Part shown: piece by piece, positions 22,210 through 29,574 of the stretch
Layout of the letters: each line of letters opens with the position of its first letter
Position numbering within the stretch: the stretch's first letter is position 1
Assembly (NCBI RefSeq): GCF_012931985.1
Contig: NZ_JAAFGM010000029.1
Coordinates: forward strand, 1-38,875
Reading direction: 5' to 3'
Length of the DNA: 38,875 bases
Source: Candidatus Roseilinea sp. NK_OTU-006
Lineage (GTDB): Bacteria; Chloroflexota; Anaerolineae; J036; Brachytrichaceae
The notes under the pieces: generated by a model
Databases searched by the model: none
Told to the model about the DNA's origin: nothing
Seen by the model: the letters and a program-made list of their open reading frames with translations, nothing else
Translations under genes and position numbers: made by a program

Positions 22210-22212
22210 AAT
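22207..22212 (+). promoter_or_regulatory. Possible -10 (TAGAAT) for tRNA-Arg
   Basis: TAGAAT overlaps the recO stop codon and ends 13 nt before the mature tRNA. No good -35 at 16-18 bp was found, so read-through from recO is equally possible. Confidence 0.3.
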
Positions 22213-22225
22213 GCGCTTTGAAGCG

Positions 22226-22299
22226 GCCCGCGTAGTTCAATCGGATAGAACAGCGCCGTCCTAAGGCGCGTGTTGTGGGTTCGAGTCCTGCCGCGGGCG
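22226..22299 (+). tRNA. tRNA-Arg (anticodon CCT)
   Basis: The cloverleaf folds completely. Acceptor GCCCGCG pairs with CGCGGGC. The D stem is GTTC/GAAC. The anticodon stem GCGCC/GGCGC encloses the loop GTCCTAA with anticodon CCT at 22260-22262. The variable loop has 5 nt. The T stem GTGGG/CCTGC (two wobble pairs) carries TTCGAGT. The discriminator is G and CCA is not encoded. It reads AGG codons. Confidence 0.95.
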
Positions 22300-22327
22300 T
22301 TGATTCGAGCTGGGCGTCACATTCGGC

Positions 22328-23239
22328 TCAGAAATTCTGCACCGAAGCCGATTCCCCTAACCGCTTCGCCTCCTCCTCCAGCATTTGTTGTTGGATGCGC
22401 ACGCGTTCCGGCACGATCTTCTCGCGCGGGGCGGTGGGCCGGAAGTCGTAGCCTTGCTCCGGGCTGACACCCAGCCCGCGCAGCACGGCCAGCTCGACTA
22501 GCGAGTAGTCGGCCGGATTGTCGCGCTTGAAGCACATCGGTGCCTTCAGCGCAATGGGCGGGTTGGTAATGATGCGCACCCGGTCGGAATGGTTGAACGA
22601 CGCTGCATGAATCATGTACGGATGCATGAGATACACGTCGCCCACGCGTCCGGTGGCCTCAACGAAGTCATGACACGCAGCGACGAAAGACGCGTTGGGA
22701 AATGCGTAGGGGTGCACGCCTTCGGGATGGTCGGCCAAATAGCGCGCGACGTGCGGCACCGAGTCGCAGGCCAGGAAGGTGCCGCCGCCTTTCGACTCGA
22801 TATCGCTCCAAAGCACGATCGTCAGCAGGGCCTGCTCGGGGCTATCGAGGAAGTGCAGGAAGAAATCGCCGTCTTTGTGCCAGCCGGGGGCTGCCGGCGA
22901 CGGCGGGATCCATTCCCGGTCGGCGCCTTCGTTGAAGTTGACGATGAAGGCATCCGACCAGCGGGCCGGCTGGGCGATGCGTTCCTCGCCGCCGCACAGG
23001 AAGCACATCGCTTCCCAGGCCTTCGGCGCGAAGGTCTTGATCTCGAACCGCTGGCGGGCCGGCATATGCACGCGCGATTGCTTCCACGTGCTGCGGTCGT
23101 TGGGGTCGTAGCCCAGTCGCGGCCAAATTTGGTCGGTGAGTTGGGCGGCGGCGTCGCGGCTGAAGCAATCGTGCAGCACGATGAAACCGCGTGTGAGGAA
23201 TTGCTCAACTTGTTCGGGGGTCAGTGGATCGGTTGCCAT
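22328..23239 (-). CDS. Phytanoyl-CoA dioxygenase (PhyH) family protein
   Basis: A 303-aa non-haem Fe(II)/2-oxoglutarate oxygenase. G-W-H-K-D-G-D near 137-143 supplies the His and Asp ligands, and M-H-P-Y-M-I-H-A-A-S-F-N-H near 212 supplies the distal His, followed by the Arg that would hold 2-oxoglutarate (R-V-R-I-I-T). Families of this kind hydroxylate many small molecules, including acyl chains, halogenated compounds and antibiotic precursors; the substrate is unknown. Its first 35 nt lie inside the 3' end of the serine hydrolase gene, which suggests coupled expression. The alternative is its own leaderless promoter, TAAAAT 6 nt before the ATG. Confidence 0.85.
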   Translation of the reverse strand: MATDPLTPEQVEQFLTRGFIVLHDCFSRDAAAQLTDQIWPRLGYDPNDRSTWKQSRVHMPARQRFEIKTFAPKAWEAMCFLCGGEERIAQPARWSDAFIVNFNEGADREWIPPSPAAPGWHKDGDFFLHFLDSPEQALLTIVLWSDIESKGGGTFLACDSVPHVARYLADHPEGVHPYAFPNASFVAACHDFVEATGRVGDVYLMHPYMIHAASFNHSDRVRIITNPPIALKAPMCFKRDNPADYSLVELAVLRGLGVSPEQGYDFRPTAPREKIVPERVRIQQQMLEEEAKRLGESASVQNF

Positions 23240-24407
23240 GCGCCGATTTTACCCATTCGACGACAGTTCGCGTCAACGCCGCCCGAAAGGGCGTGATCGT
23301 GTCCTCGCCCTCGCGCCCGTAGTAGATGTGATTGGTCAGGCAGGCCAAGACCAGCGCGCGCGATGGGTCTACCCACAACGACGTGCCGGTGAAGCCGAGG
23401 TGACCGAAGGCGCCCTCGCCCAGCGGATAGCTCATCGCGTTCGGGTTAGGCGAGCGCAAGGCAAACCCCAACCCGCGTCGCACGTCGCCATCTTGCGCTT
23501 GCAGGTGCACCATCTCGGCCAGCGTCTCTTGTCGCAGCACCGTCTCGTGCCCGCCGGCCAATCCGCGGTGCAAAGCCTCGCCAAAGGCAGCGACGTCGTG
23601 CGCCGTGCCGAACAAGCCGGCATGTCCGGCGACACCGCCGAATGCGAACGCGTTCTCGTCGTGCACCTCGCCGCACATGCGCCGGCCTTGATGCGCATAG
23701 AACTCGGTCGGCGCAGCGGAGTCGCAGGGGATCGGACCGTAGACGATGGAATCTAGACCCAGTGGCGCCGTGACGCGGTTGCGCACAACTTCGCGCAGCG
23801 TCTCGCCGGTCAGGCGTTCGATGGCGAAGCCGATGAGCAGCAAACCGATATCGCTGTAGACGACGTGTGCGCCGGGCGGATAAGCGAACGACGTGGCGAG
23901 GACGGTCTCGCGCAAGCGGCGCTGTACGTCTTCCGGCCCAAGCGTGCGCTGCCATTCGGCGGCCATCTTCCAGAGCGGCAACCAGGCCGGCAATCCGGCG
24001 CTGTGCGACAGGAGCTGACGGAAGGTGACTGCGCCTGCGTCCACCGCGCCCTTGGTATGCGGCGCGATCTCGACGAAGCGGCCGGGGCGCAGCGGGTCGG
24101 GGTAGGGCGCGATGGGCCGGCGGCCGCAAAATTCGGGCAGCACCTCGGCGACGGGCTGATCTAACCGGACGCGGCCTTCCTCCACCAGCGTCATGAATGC
24201 GACGACGGTGAAGAGTTTAGAGACCGAGGCCAGGTCGAAGCGCGTCGTGGCTTGAGTGGGGCGCGCCCGTGCTTCCGGGTCGAGGAAGCCGAAGCTGGCA
24301 TCATAGACGATCTCGCCGCCGATGCGTACCTGAAGCTGCGCTGCCGGAAAGACGCGATCGAGCGCCGATGCCATCAGTGCAGCGAGCGCGGAGATGTCGT
24401 GGGGCAT
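23205..24407 (-). CDS. Serine hydrolase, beta-lactamase (class C) family
   Basis: A 400-aa protein of the AmpC/EstB/D-aminopeptidase superfamily. S-V-S-K at 61-64 is the nucleophile motif (S-x-x-K), Y-S-D near 220 is the second (Y-x-N type), and H-L-G-F-T-G-T near 355 is the third (H/K-x-G type). Members include esterases, DD-peptidases and D-amino-acid amidases, and true resistance enzymes are a minority. No signal peptide is apparent, so it is probably cytoplasmic. The start at 24407 comes only 4 nt after a terminator T-run, with no ribosome-binding site. It overlaps the phyH-type gene downstream by 35 nt. Confidence 0.88.
   Translation of the reverse strand: MPHDISALAALMASALDRVFPAAQLQVRIGGEIVYDASFGFLDPEARARPTQATTRFDLASVSKLFTVVAFMTLVEEGRVRLDQPVAEVLPEFCGRRPIAPYPDPLRPGRFVEIAPHTKGAVDAGAVTFRQLLSHSAGLPAWLPLWKMAAEWQRTLGPEDVQRRLRETVLATSFAYPPGAHVVYSDIGLLLIGFAIERLTGETLREVVRNRVTAPLGLDSIVYGPIPCDSAAPTEFYAHQGRRMCGEVHDENAFAFGGVAGHAGLFGTAHDVAAFGEALHRGLAGGHETVLRQETLAEMVHLQAQDGDVRRGLGFALRSPNPNAMSYPLGEGAFGHLGFTGTSLWVDPSRALVLACLTNHIYYGREGEDTITPFRAALTRTVVEWVKSAHGNRSTDPRTS
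23246..23251 (-). promoter_or_regulatory. -10-like TAAAAT before phyH-type gene
   Basis: TAAAAT ends 6 nt before the start codon, the exact spacing of a leaderless promoter, although it is within the upstream coding sequence. Confidence 0.3.
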
Positions 24408-24410
24408 CGC

Positions 24411-24452
24411 AAAGAAAAGAGAAACCAGGTTTCCTGGGAGAAACCTGGTTTC
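24411..24452 (-). terminator. Rho-independent terminator after the binding-protein gene
   Basis: A perfect 13-bp stem (24421-24433 with 24440-24452, GAAACCAGGTTTC and its complement) with a 6-nt loop is followed on the minus strand by TCTTTTCTTT. It closes the ABC transporter transcript 20 nt after the stop of the binding-protein gene. The T-run ends 3 nt before the serine hydrolase ATG. Confidence 0.88.
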
Positions 24453-24472
24453 TGTTGCAGTGTTCGGTGCGC

Positions 24473-26332
24473 TTAACCCGACTTGGGTCGCAGCGTGCCG
24501 TCGAGGATCATCATCACCACGAAGTTGTCGCCATAGACTGCGTTCTTGTAGATCGGGTCGCCGTCGGGTGGGAAGCCTTCGACGCGCACGTTGAGGGCCG
24601 GGTTGTTGCCGTAGCGCTCCCAGAGCGGTACGATGGGCAGCAACTCGTTGAACACCTTGGCTACTTCGGTTACGGCTGCTTTTTGCGCCGACTCGTCCAG
24701 GCCGAGCGCGGAGTCGGTGATCAACTGCTCCAGATCCACTTCCTGGTCGCCCACCTTCTGCTTCATGGGGAAGTTCATGCCCTTGCCAGTGGTGGATGCG
24801 ACGTAGTTCGCGTTGAACAGTGGCGTGATCCAGGAGAAGCTGGGGTGGGGGTTGCCGGCGCCCCATCCGCGGATGGCCATGACGAAATTGCCGGCCGGGA
24901 TGTCCTTGGCGTGCTGTTGGAACTGCACGCCGCGCACGGTGATCTTGAAGCCAGCTTGGTTCAACTGGTTGGCCAGGTTCTCGGCAGCAGCCGACCAGTC
25001 GGCGAACTCGGCGGGCACGGTCAACTCGAATTCGAGCTTCTTGCCCTTGTCGTCCACCCACACGCCGTCATCGCCCTTCTTGAAGCCGATGCCGGTCAGC
25101 AGTTCCTCGGCTTTCTGCGGGTTGTAGTCGTAGGTGTTCATCTGGGCCAGCGCATCGGCCTCGATCCAGTTGGGGATCAGGTTATCGCTGATGCCGACCA
25201 TGTACTTGTGCGGCACGCCGGAATCGCCCAGCGATACCTTGCCGTTCTCATCGCGCTTGACCGAGTAGGCTATGGCCTGGCGCACTTCCTTCAAGCCAAG
25301 TGGATAGACGTCGTGGTTGAAGTAGATAGCCGGGCCGCTGTAGGTTGGCGCGCGGATGATGCGGATGCCCTGGCTGACGAACTCCTTCTCCGTGGCTGGC
25401 GGGAAGCCGTGTGTGGCATAGTCAATGTCGCCGGAGAGCACCAGCGGCGTCACCACGGGTGTCTCGCCGTTGTAGAGCACGATCTTGGCGAAGTTCACCT
25501 TCTCCGCTGCCCACGAGGTCGGATTCAGGTTCATGGTGAGCGAGGCGTCGGTGATGCTGGCCGGATCAATGTTGTAGGGGCCGGATACGATCAGCTTCTC
25601 CGGGCGGAACTCGGTCGCTTCCTTCAGCAGGGCCTTCCACTCGTCGCTGTCCTTGCCCTTACCCTCCTTCACCAGCGCTGCCACCTTGTCGGCGATCGGG
25701 CCGTAGGTCGCTGCGGAGCGGATGGGCGTCACCAGCGCCAGCCGGCGCACCAGCGTACTGGGCTTGTTCATGTGAAACTCGACCGTCAGGTCATCCTTGG
25801 CGCGCACGTCGTCCACGTAGTTGAACAGCGTGAAGTTGAACAAGCGGCCCATGTTGAAGGTGGCCACCACGTCCTTCGCCGTGAACGGGTTGCCGTCGCT
25901 CCATTTGGCGCCTTCGCGCAGCATGACCACGAAGTTGTCGCCGTCGAACTTCCACTCTTTGGCCATGAGCGGCACGTATTCGCCCTCGGCCCACCTGTAG
26001 CGCGCCAGCGGCATTTCAAGCAGGTCCCAGTAAATCGAAATGCCATTGGGGATGCCGTCGGGCACGAACGAGTTCCAGTGGCCGGTAGGCGGCACCTGGT
26101 ACGGGAAGGCGCCGTGGAATTCGCCGGTCTTCTCCATCTTCGGAGCGGCGGCTTCGGGCACCTTGGTTGCCTCGGCAGCCGGCGCCTGTTCGGCAGGGGC
26201 AGCGGGCTGAGCGGGCGCTGCAGGGGCAGCAGGTGCCGAAGGCGGCGCGCACGCAGCCAATAATGCGCCGGCGCCGGTCAGCGCAGCGGCCTTCAAGAAT
26301 TGCCTTCGGTTGACGATTTTCTTGTCAGACAT
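24473..26332 (-). CDS. Peptide/nickel-type ABC substrate-binding lipoprotein (SBP family 5)
   Basis: A 619-aa extracytoplasmic binding protein feeding the permease genes upstream in the operon. The leader has a twin-arginine motif (N-R-R-Q-F-L-K) and a lipobox (L-L-A-A-C), followed by an Ala/Pro-rich tether of about 40 residues. The fold is SBP_bac_5: W-S-D-G-N-P-F-T-A-K-D-V near 160 is the family signature, and the protein has the expected length. The ligand cannot be read from sequence; oligopeptides, sugars and amino-acid conjugates are all known. ATG 26332 has AGGAGG 9 nt upstream. The gene is last in the transporter cluster, before the terminator. Confidence 0.92.
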   Translation of the reverse strand: MSDKKIVNRRQFLKAAALTGAGALLAACAPPSAPAAPAAPAQPAAPAEQAPAAEATKVPEAAAPKMEKTGEFHGAFPYQVPPTGHWNSFVPDGIPNGISIYWDLLEMPLARYRWAEGEYVPLMAKEWKFDGDNFVVMLREGAKWSDGNPFTAKDVVATFNMGRLFNFTLFNYVDDVRAKDDLTVEFHMNKPSTLVRRLALVTPIRSAATYGPIADKVAALVKEGKGKDSDEWKALLKEATEFRPEKLIVSGPYNIDPASITDASLTMNLNPTSWAAEKVNFAKIVLYNGETPVVTPLVLSGDIDYATHGFPPATEKEFVSQGIRIIRAPTYSGPAIYFNHDVYPLGLKEVRQAIAYSVKRDENGKVSLGDSGVPHKYMVGISDNLIPNWIEADALAQMNTYDYNPQKAEELLTGIGFKKGDDGVWVDDKGKKLEFELTVPAEFADWSAAAENLANQLNQAGFKITVRGVQFQQHAKDIPAGNFVMAIRGWGAGNPHPSFSWITPLFNANYVASTTGKGMNFPMKQKVGDQEVDLEQLITDSALGLDESAQKAAVTEVAKVFNELLPIVPLWERYGNNPALNVRVEGFPPDGDPIYKNAVYGDNFVVMMILDGTLRPKSG

Positions 26333-26350
26333 GGTCACTTTCCTCCTACT

Positions 26351-26422
26351 TCAGATATTGAGATTCGTTAGCCGAACTACGATGCGTAGGGAATCGGATG
26401 AGCACACTCGATGCCGATACAT
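26351..26422 (-). CDS. Possible 23-aa ORF in the 3' transporter cluster
   Basis: The 103-nt gap between the 60-aa membrane protein and the binding protein contains AAGGAGGTGAT, the full complement of the usual 16S rRNA 3' end. An ATG overlaps its end and opens 23 codons that stop just before the ribosome-binding site of the binding-protein gene. The spacing (2 nt) is too short for efficient use, so this may be a ribosome stand-by site or an RNA-stability element rather than a gene. Confidence 0.2.
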   Translation of the reverse strand: MYRHRVCSSDSLRIVVRLTNLNI

Positions 26423-26435
26423 CACCTCCTTGTCG

Positions 26436-26618
26436 TCACTTCATGCCCCGCCGGGCGATGAGCACCACGAGAGCGGCGAAGATCAGCCCGACCGCAAGGC
26501 TCATGACCGATACGACGAACTCCGCCGTACCGGGCGCCTGGCCGATCAGCACCGCAGCGGACGCGATCACGATGAACAGCGCGAGAGAGAGCGCCGTGCG
26601 GGTCATCCCTTCGCTCAT
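26436..26618 (-). CDS. Small two-helix membrane protein in the transporter operon
   Basis: A 60-aa protein with hydrophobic spans at about 8-24 and 33-54 and a basic C-terminus (R-R-G-M-K). Not recognised. A strong AAAGGAGG precedes the ATG, and the start overlaps the oppF-type stop in an ATGA, so translation is coupled to the ATPase. Position between ATPase and binding protein suggests an accessory subunit of the importer. Confidence 0.7.
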   Translation of the reverse strand: MSEGMTRTALSLALFIVIASAAVLIGQAPGTAEFVVSVMSLAVGLIFAALVVLIARRGMK

Positions 26619-27622
26619 GCCGCCTCCTTTGCCCGCTCGCGGGCGACGACGTGGCAGGCGACGCGCGTGCCTTCGCCCATGTCCGCCAGCGGCGGGACGC
26701 TCACCTCGCACAGACCTTCCTCGAACAGCGGGCAGCGCGGATGAAAGGAACACCCGCTAGGAAGGTTGAGTAAGCTGGGGATGTCTAGGCTGCGCAGTTG
26801 CAGCCGCTCTTTCGTGCGCGTGATGCGCGGGTCGGCCTCGGGGATGGCCGAGAGCAGGGCGCGGGTGTAAGGATGTTGTGGGTGGTTGATGATCTGCGGC
26901 GTGCGGCCGATCTCGATCATCCGGCCCAGATACATCACCGCGATTCGGCCTTCCCAGGCGAAGTGTTTGGCCACGGCCAGGTCGTGCGTGATGAAGATAA
27001 ACGTCACGCCCAGGTCGCGCTTTAGCCGGCCCAGCATGTTGAGCAGGCTAACACGGATGGACACATCCACCATGGAGACGGCCTCATCGGCCACGATCAC
27101 TTTGGGTGACACGGTCAGCGCGCGCGCCACCGACACGCGCTGGCGCTGCCCACCACTGAGTTGATGCGGGTATTTGTCCAGGAAGTCGTCGGGGGGCGTC
27201 ATGTCCACTGTGCGCAGCAAGTCCCGCACGCGCTCACGCGCTTGTTTGTGATTGGCGACGATGCCATGTTGCAGCAGCGGCGCACTCATGATGCCGTAGA
27301 CCGTGTGCGCCGGGTTGAGCGATGCGTAGGGGTCCTGATGGATGATCTGCACGGCCAGGCGATAACGCTGGAATTCGTCTTTGCCCATCGCCCAAATGTT
27401 CTTGCCGGCGTAGCGCACTTCGCCGCCGGAAGGATGGATCAGTCCGGCGATCATCTTGCCCGTGGTGGTCTTGCCGCAGCCGCTCTCGCCCACCAAGCAC
27501 ACCACCTCGCCTTCCTGCACGGCCAGTGACACGTCGTCCACAGCTTTTACCTGCTTGCGGCGCTGCTCGAAGACCCGCGAGACGTGATCGAGTTCGATGA
27601 TGGGCGCAGCGTTCGCCGTCAT
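26615..27622 (-). CDS. oppF: ABC transporter ATPase, OppF/DppF type
   Basis: A 335-aa ATPase that powers import on the cytoplasmic face. Walker A is G-E-S-G-C-G-K-T-T near 47-55, the signature is L-S-G-G-Q-R-Q-R near 160, and the switch His is in I-T-H-D. The C-terminal oligopeptide/dipeptide region with Cys residues (C-S-F-H-P-R-C-P) is present and typically binds an Fe-S cluster in this family. Walker B reads V-I-V-A-D-E-A-V-S-M-V-D rather than the usual D-E-P-V-S-A-L-D; the catalytic Glu is kept. The start overlaps the oppD stop by 4 nt. Confidence 0.93.
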   Translation of the reverse strand: MTANAAPIIELDHVSRVFEQRRKQVKAVDDVSLAVQEGEVVCLVGESGCGKTTTGKMIAGLIHPSGGEVRYAGKNIWAMGKDEFQRYRLAVQIIHQDPYASLNPAHTVYGIMSAPLLQHGIVANHKQARERVRDLLRTVDMTPPDDFLDKYPHQLSGGQRQRVSVARALTVSPKVIVADEAVSMVDVSIRVSLLNMLGRLKRDLGVTFIFITHDLAVAKHFAWEGRIAVMYLGRMIEIGRTPQIINHPQHPYTRALLSAIPEADPRITRTKERLQLRSLDIPSLLNLPSGCSFHPRCPLFEEGLCEVSVPPLADMGEGTRVACHVVARERAKEAA

Positions 27623-28626
27623 GGTTTCACCTCTTGCCAGTGCCAACAAGCTGCAAGTTGATCGTCGCCAACCCGTTCTAGCCGCGGCTCTTGGCTGCGG
27701 CATTGATCGGTGGCATACGGACAGCGCGGGTGAAAGGCGCAGCCGAGCGGTGGGTTGATCAAGTCGGGTGGCGAGCCGGGGATGGATGCCAACGGGTGCA
27801 TCTCGCCGGTGACGGTGGGCACGGATCGGGTGAGCGCCAGCGTATATGGATGGCGCGGTCGCTCGAAGATGTCGTAGACGCTGCCGATCTCAACGATAGC
27901 GCCGGCGTACACCGTCGCGACGCGGTCAGCCAGCTCGGCAGCCAGTGACAGGTCGTGCGAGATGAAGATGAGCGAGAAGTCCAGCTGCGTTCGCAGCCGG
28001 CGCAGCACCTCGATCACCGAGCGCTGCGTGAGGATGTCGAGTGCGGTGGTCGGCTCGTCGAGGATGATGACCTGGGGTTGCAGCAGCAGCCCCAGTGCGA
28101 TCAGCACGCGCTGGCGCATACCGCCGCTGAGCTCATGAGGGAAGGAGTGCATCACCCGTTGGGGATCGAGCTGCACCATCTTCAGTAGCTCGATGGTGCG
28201 CTCGCGCACGGCGTTGGCGTTCGCCATGCCGTGCGCGCGGGCGGTGTCCAGAAACTGCGCTTCGATGCGCAGCACCGGATTGAGCGCATTCTGTGCGCCT
28301 TGAAAGACCATCGCGCACTCTTGCCAACGGAAGCGGCGCAGTTCTTCGGCGTTCAACGCGAGCACATCCTGCGAGCTGCCGTTGCGATAGTACATGATCC
28401 GGCCCTGCTTGATGCGCGCCGCTTTTGGCAGCAGCCGCACCAGGGCCAGACCGAGCGTAGTCTTGCCGGAGCCGCTCTCGCCGATCAGCGCGAGGGTCTC
28501 GCCACGCCGCAGCTCGAAGCTCACGCCGCGCACGGCCTTGACCACGCCGCGCCGCGCTGGATACTCCACCCACAGGTCTTCAACCAGGAGCGCCGGTTCA
28601 CCTGCTGCTTTCACGCCCTCGCTCAT
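27619..28626 (-). CDS. oppD: ABC transporter ATPase, OppD/DppD type
   Basis: A 335-aa ATPase, the partner of OppF. Walker A G-E-S-G-S-G-K-T-T is near 52-60, the signature is L-S-G-G-M-R-Q-R, and Walker B is I-I-L-D-E-P-T-T-A-L-D. The Cys-containing tail (C-A-F-H-P-R-C-P) is present. It follows oppC by 69 nt, the only sizeable gap inside the permease-ATPase run, and that gap is filled by heptanucleotide repeats rich in GGAG. The clearest ribosome-binding site is GAAGGA a few nt before the ATG. Confidence 0.93.
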   Translation of the reverse strand: MSEGVKAAGEPALLVEDLWVEYPARRGVVKAVRGVSFELRRGETLALIGESGSGKTTLGLALVRLLPKAARIKQGRIMYYRNGSSQDVLALNAEELRRFRWQECAMVFQGAQNALNPVLRIEAQFLDTARAHGMANANAVRERTIELLKMVQLDPQRVMHSFPHELSGGMRQRVLIALGLLLQPQVIILDEPTTALDILTQRSVIEVLRRLRTQLDFSLIFISHDLSLAAELADRVATVYAGAIVEIGSVYDIFERPRHPYTLALTRSVPTVTGEMHPLASIPGSPPDLINPPLGCAFHPRCPYATDQCRSQEPRLERVGDDQLAACWHWQEVKP

Positions 28627-28644
28627 TGCCGTCCTTCACTCCCA

Positions 28645-28693
28645 ACTTCCGACTTCTGACTCCTGACCTCTGACTTCTGACTCCTGACTCCTG
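28645..28693. repeat. Tandem heptanucleotide repeat (7 copies) between oppC and oppD
   Basis: Seven 7-nt units with consensus ACTYCTG run head to tail, with one or two substitutions per unit. On the transcribed minus strand they read CAGRAGT, so several carry GGAG. The array occupies most of the oppC-oppD gap. Short heptad arrays of this sort are known from cyanobacteria. Confidence 0.85.
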
Positions 28694-28695
28694 AC

Positions 28696-29574
28696 TCACA
28701 CTCCCACCCTCAGCCGCGGGTTGAAGATCTCCTCCAGCGAGCGGGTGAACAGCACGAGCGAAAGCTGGAACAGCGCAATCGCGATCACCGGGGCCATGAT
28801 GTTCAGAAAGCTGTCCTTGAAGAAGATCGCGCCGCGCGTCCACGCCAGTTGAATCGTCACCGCCCAACTGTTGTTGTCGGAGAACGATAGCAGGCCGAGG
28901 AACACCAAGCCGCCTTGCGCATACACCGCAGCGGTCATGGCAAACACCAGGCTGATGGCGATGTAGCTCATCATGTTGGGCAGAATCTCCTTGAAGATGA
29001 TGTGCCGGTTGCTCATGCCGAGCGAGCGTGCCGCTTCTACATAGTCGCGCTGGCGCAGCGAGAGCACCTGCGAGCGGATGGCCCGCGTCAGCGTCGCCCA
29101 CGACAGCAGCGCGAGGATGAGCGATAGCAGCCACACGTCGTTCAACTTGATCTGCGTGGCCAGCACGGCGAGCAGTGGAAAGGTGGGAATGGCCAACCAG
29201 AAGTCGGTCGCCGTCATGATGGCCGAATCCACCGCGCCGCCCAACAGCGCGCTGGTCGAGCCGAGCACCACGGCAATCAGCGTACTGATGGCGCCAGTGA
29301 GGAAAGCGATGACGATCACATCCCGCCCGCCGTGCACGACCAGCGAGAAGATGTCGCGGCCCTGGAAGTCGGTGCCGAGGATGTGCTCGGCGGAGGGCGG
29401 GTTGTAGATTTTGTCCACGCGCGACGTCTTGTCCAGCGGCACGAACAACGGCATGACGAAGGCCAGGAAGATGAAGAACAGCAGCCCGATGAAGCCCAGG
29501 AAGCCGGCTTTGTTGCGGGCGATCAACCTGAGCGTTTGGTTGACCCAGTGCGCGATGCCTTTCAAAAACGTCAT
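28696..29574 (-). CDS. oppC: ABC transporter permease, OppC/DppC type
   Basis: A 292-aa inner-membrane permease with six predicted helices. The N-terminal OppC-type helix (F-L-G-F-I-G-L) is followed by the H-I-L-G-T-D-x-Q-G-R-D motif near 64-74. The EAA loop that docks the ATPase is E-A-A-R-S-L-G-M-S near 180. The start overlaps the oppB stop in an ATGA, so the two permeases are made together. Confidence 0.93.
   Translation of the reverse strand: MTFLKGIAHWVNQTLRLIARNKAGFLGFIGLLFFIFLAFVMPLFVPLDKTSRVDKIYNPPSAEHILGTDFQGRDIFSLVVHGGRDVIVIAFLTGAISTLIAVVLGSTSALLGGAVDSAIMTATDFWLAIPTFPLLAVLATQIKLNDVWLLSLILALLSWATLTRAIRSQVLSLRQRDYVEAARSLGMSNRHIIFKEILPNMMSYIAISLVFAMTAAVYAQGGLVFLGLLSFSDNNSWAVTIQLAWTRGAIFFKDSFLNIMAPVIAIALFQLSLVLFTRSLEEIFNPRLRVGV

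Noticed and set aside
24408..25061. N-terminal extension of the serine hydrolase frame
   Set aside because: The extension lies in another frame of the binding-protein gene and crosses a strong terminator; the hydrolase domain begins at 24407.
24269..26263. 664-codon open frame antisense to the binding-protein gene
   Set aside because: Its translation is low-complexity Val/Gly/Arg/His typical of antisense frames in GC-rich DNA, and the opposite strand encodes a clear SBP family 5 protein.
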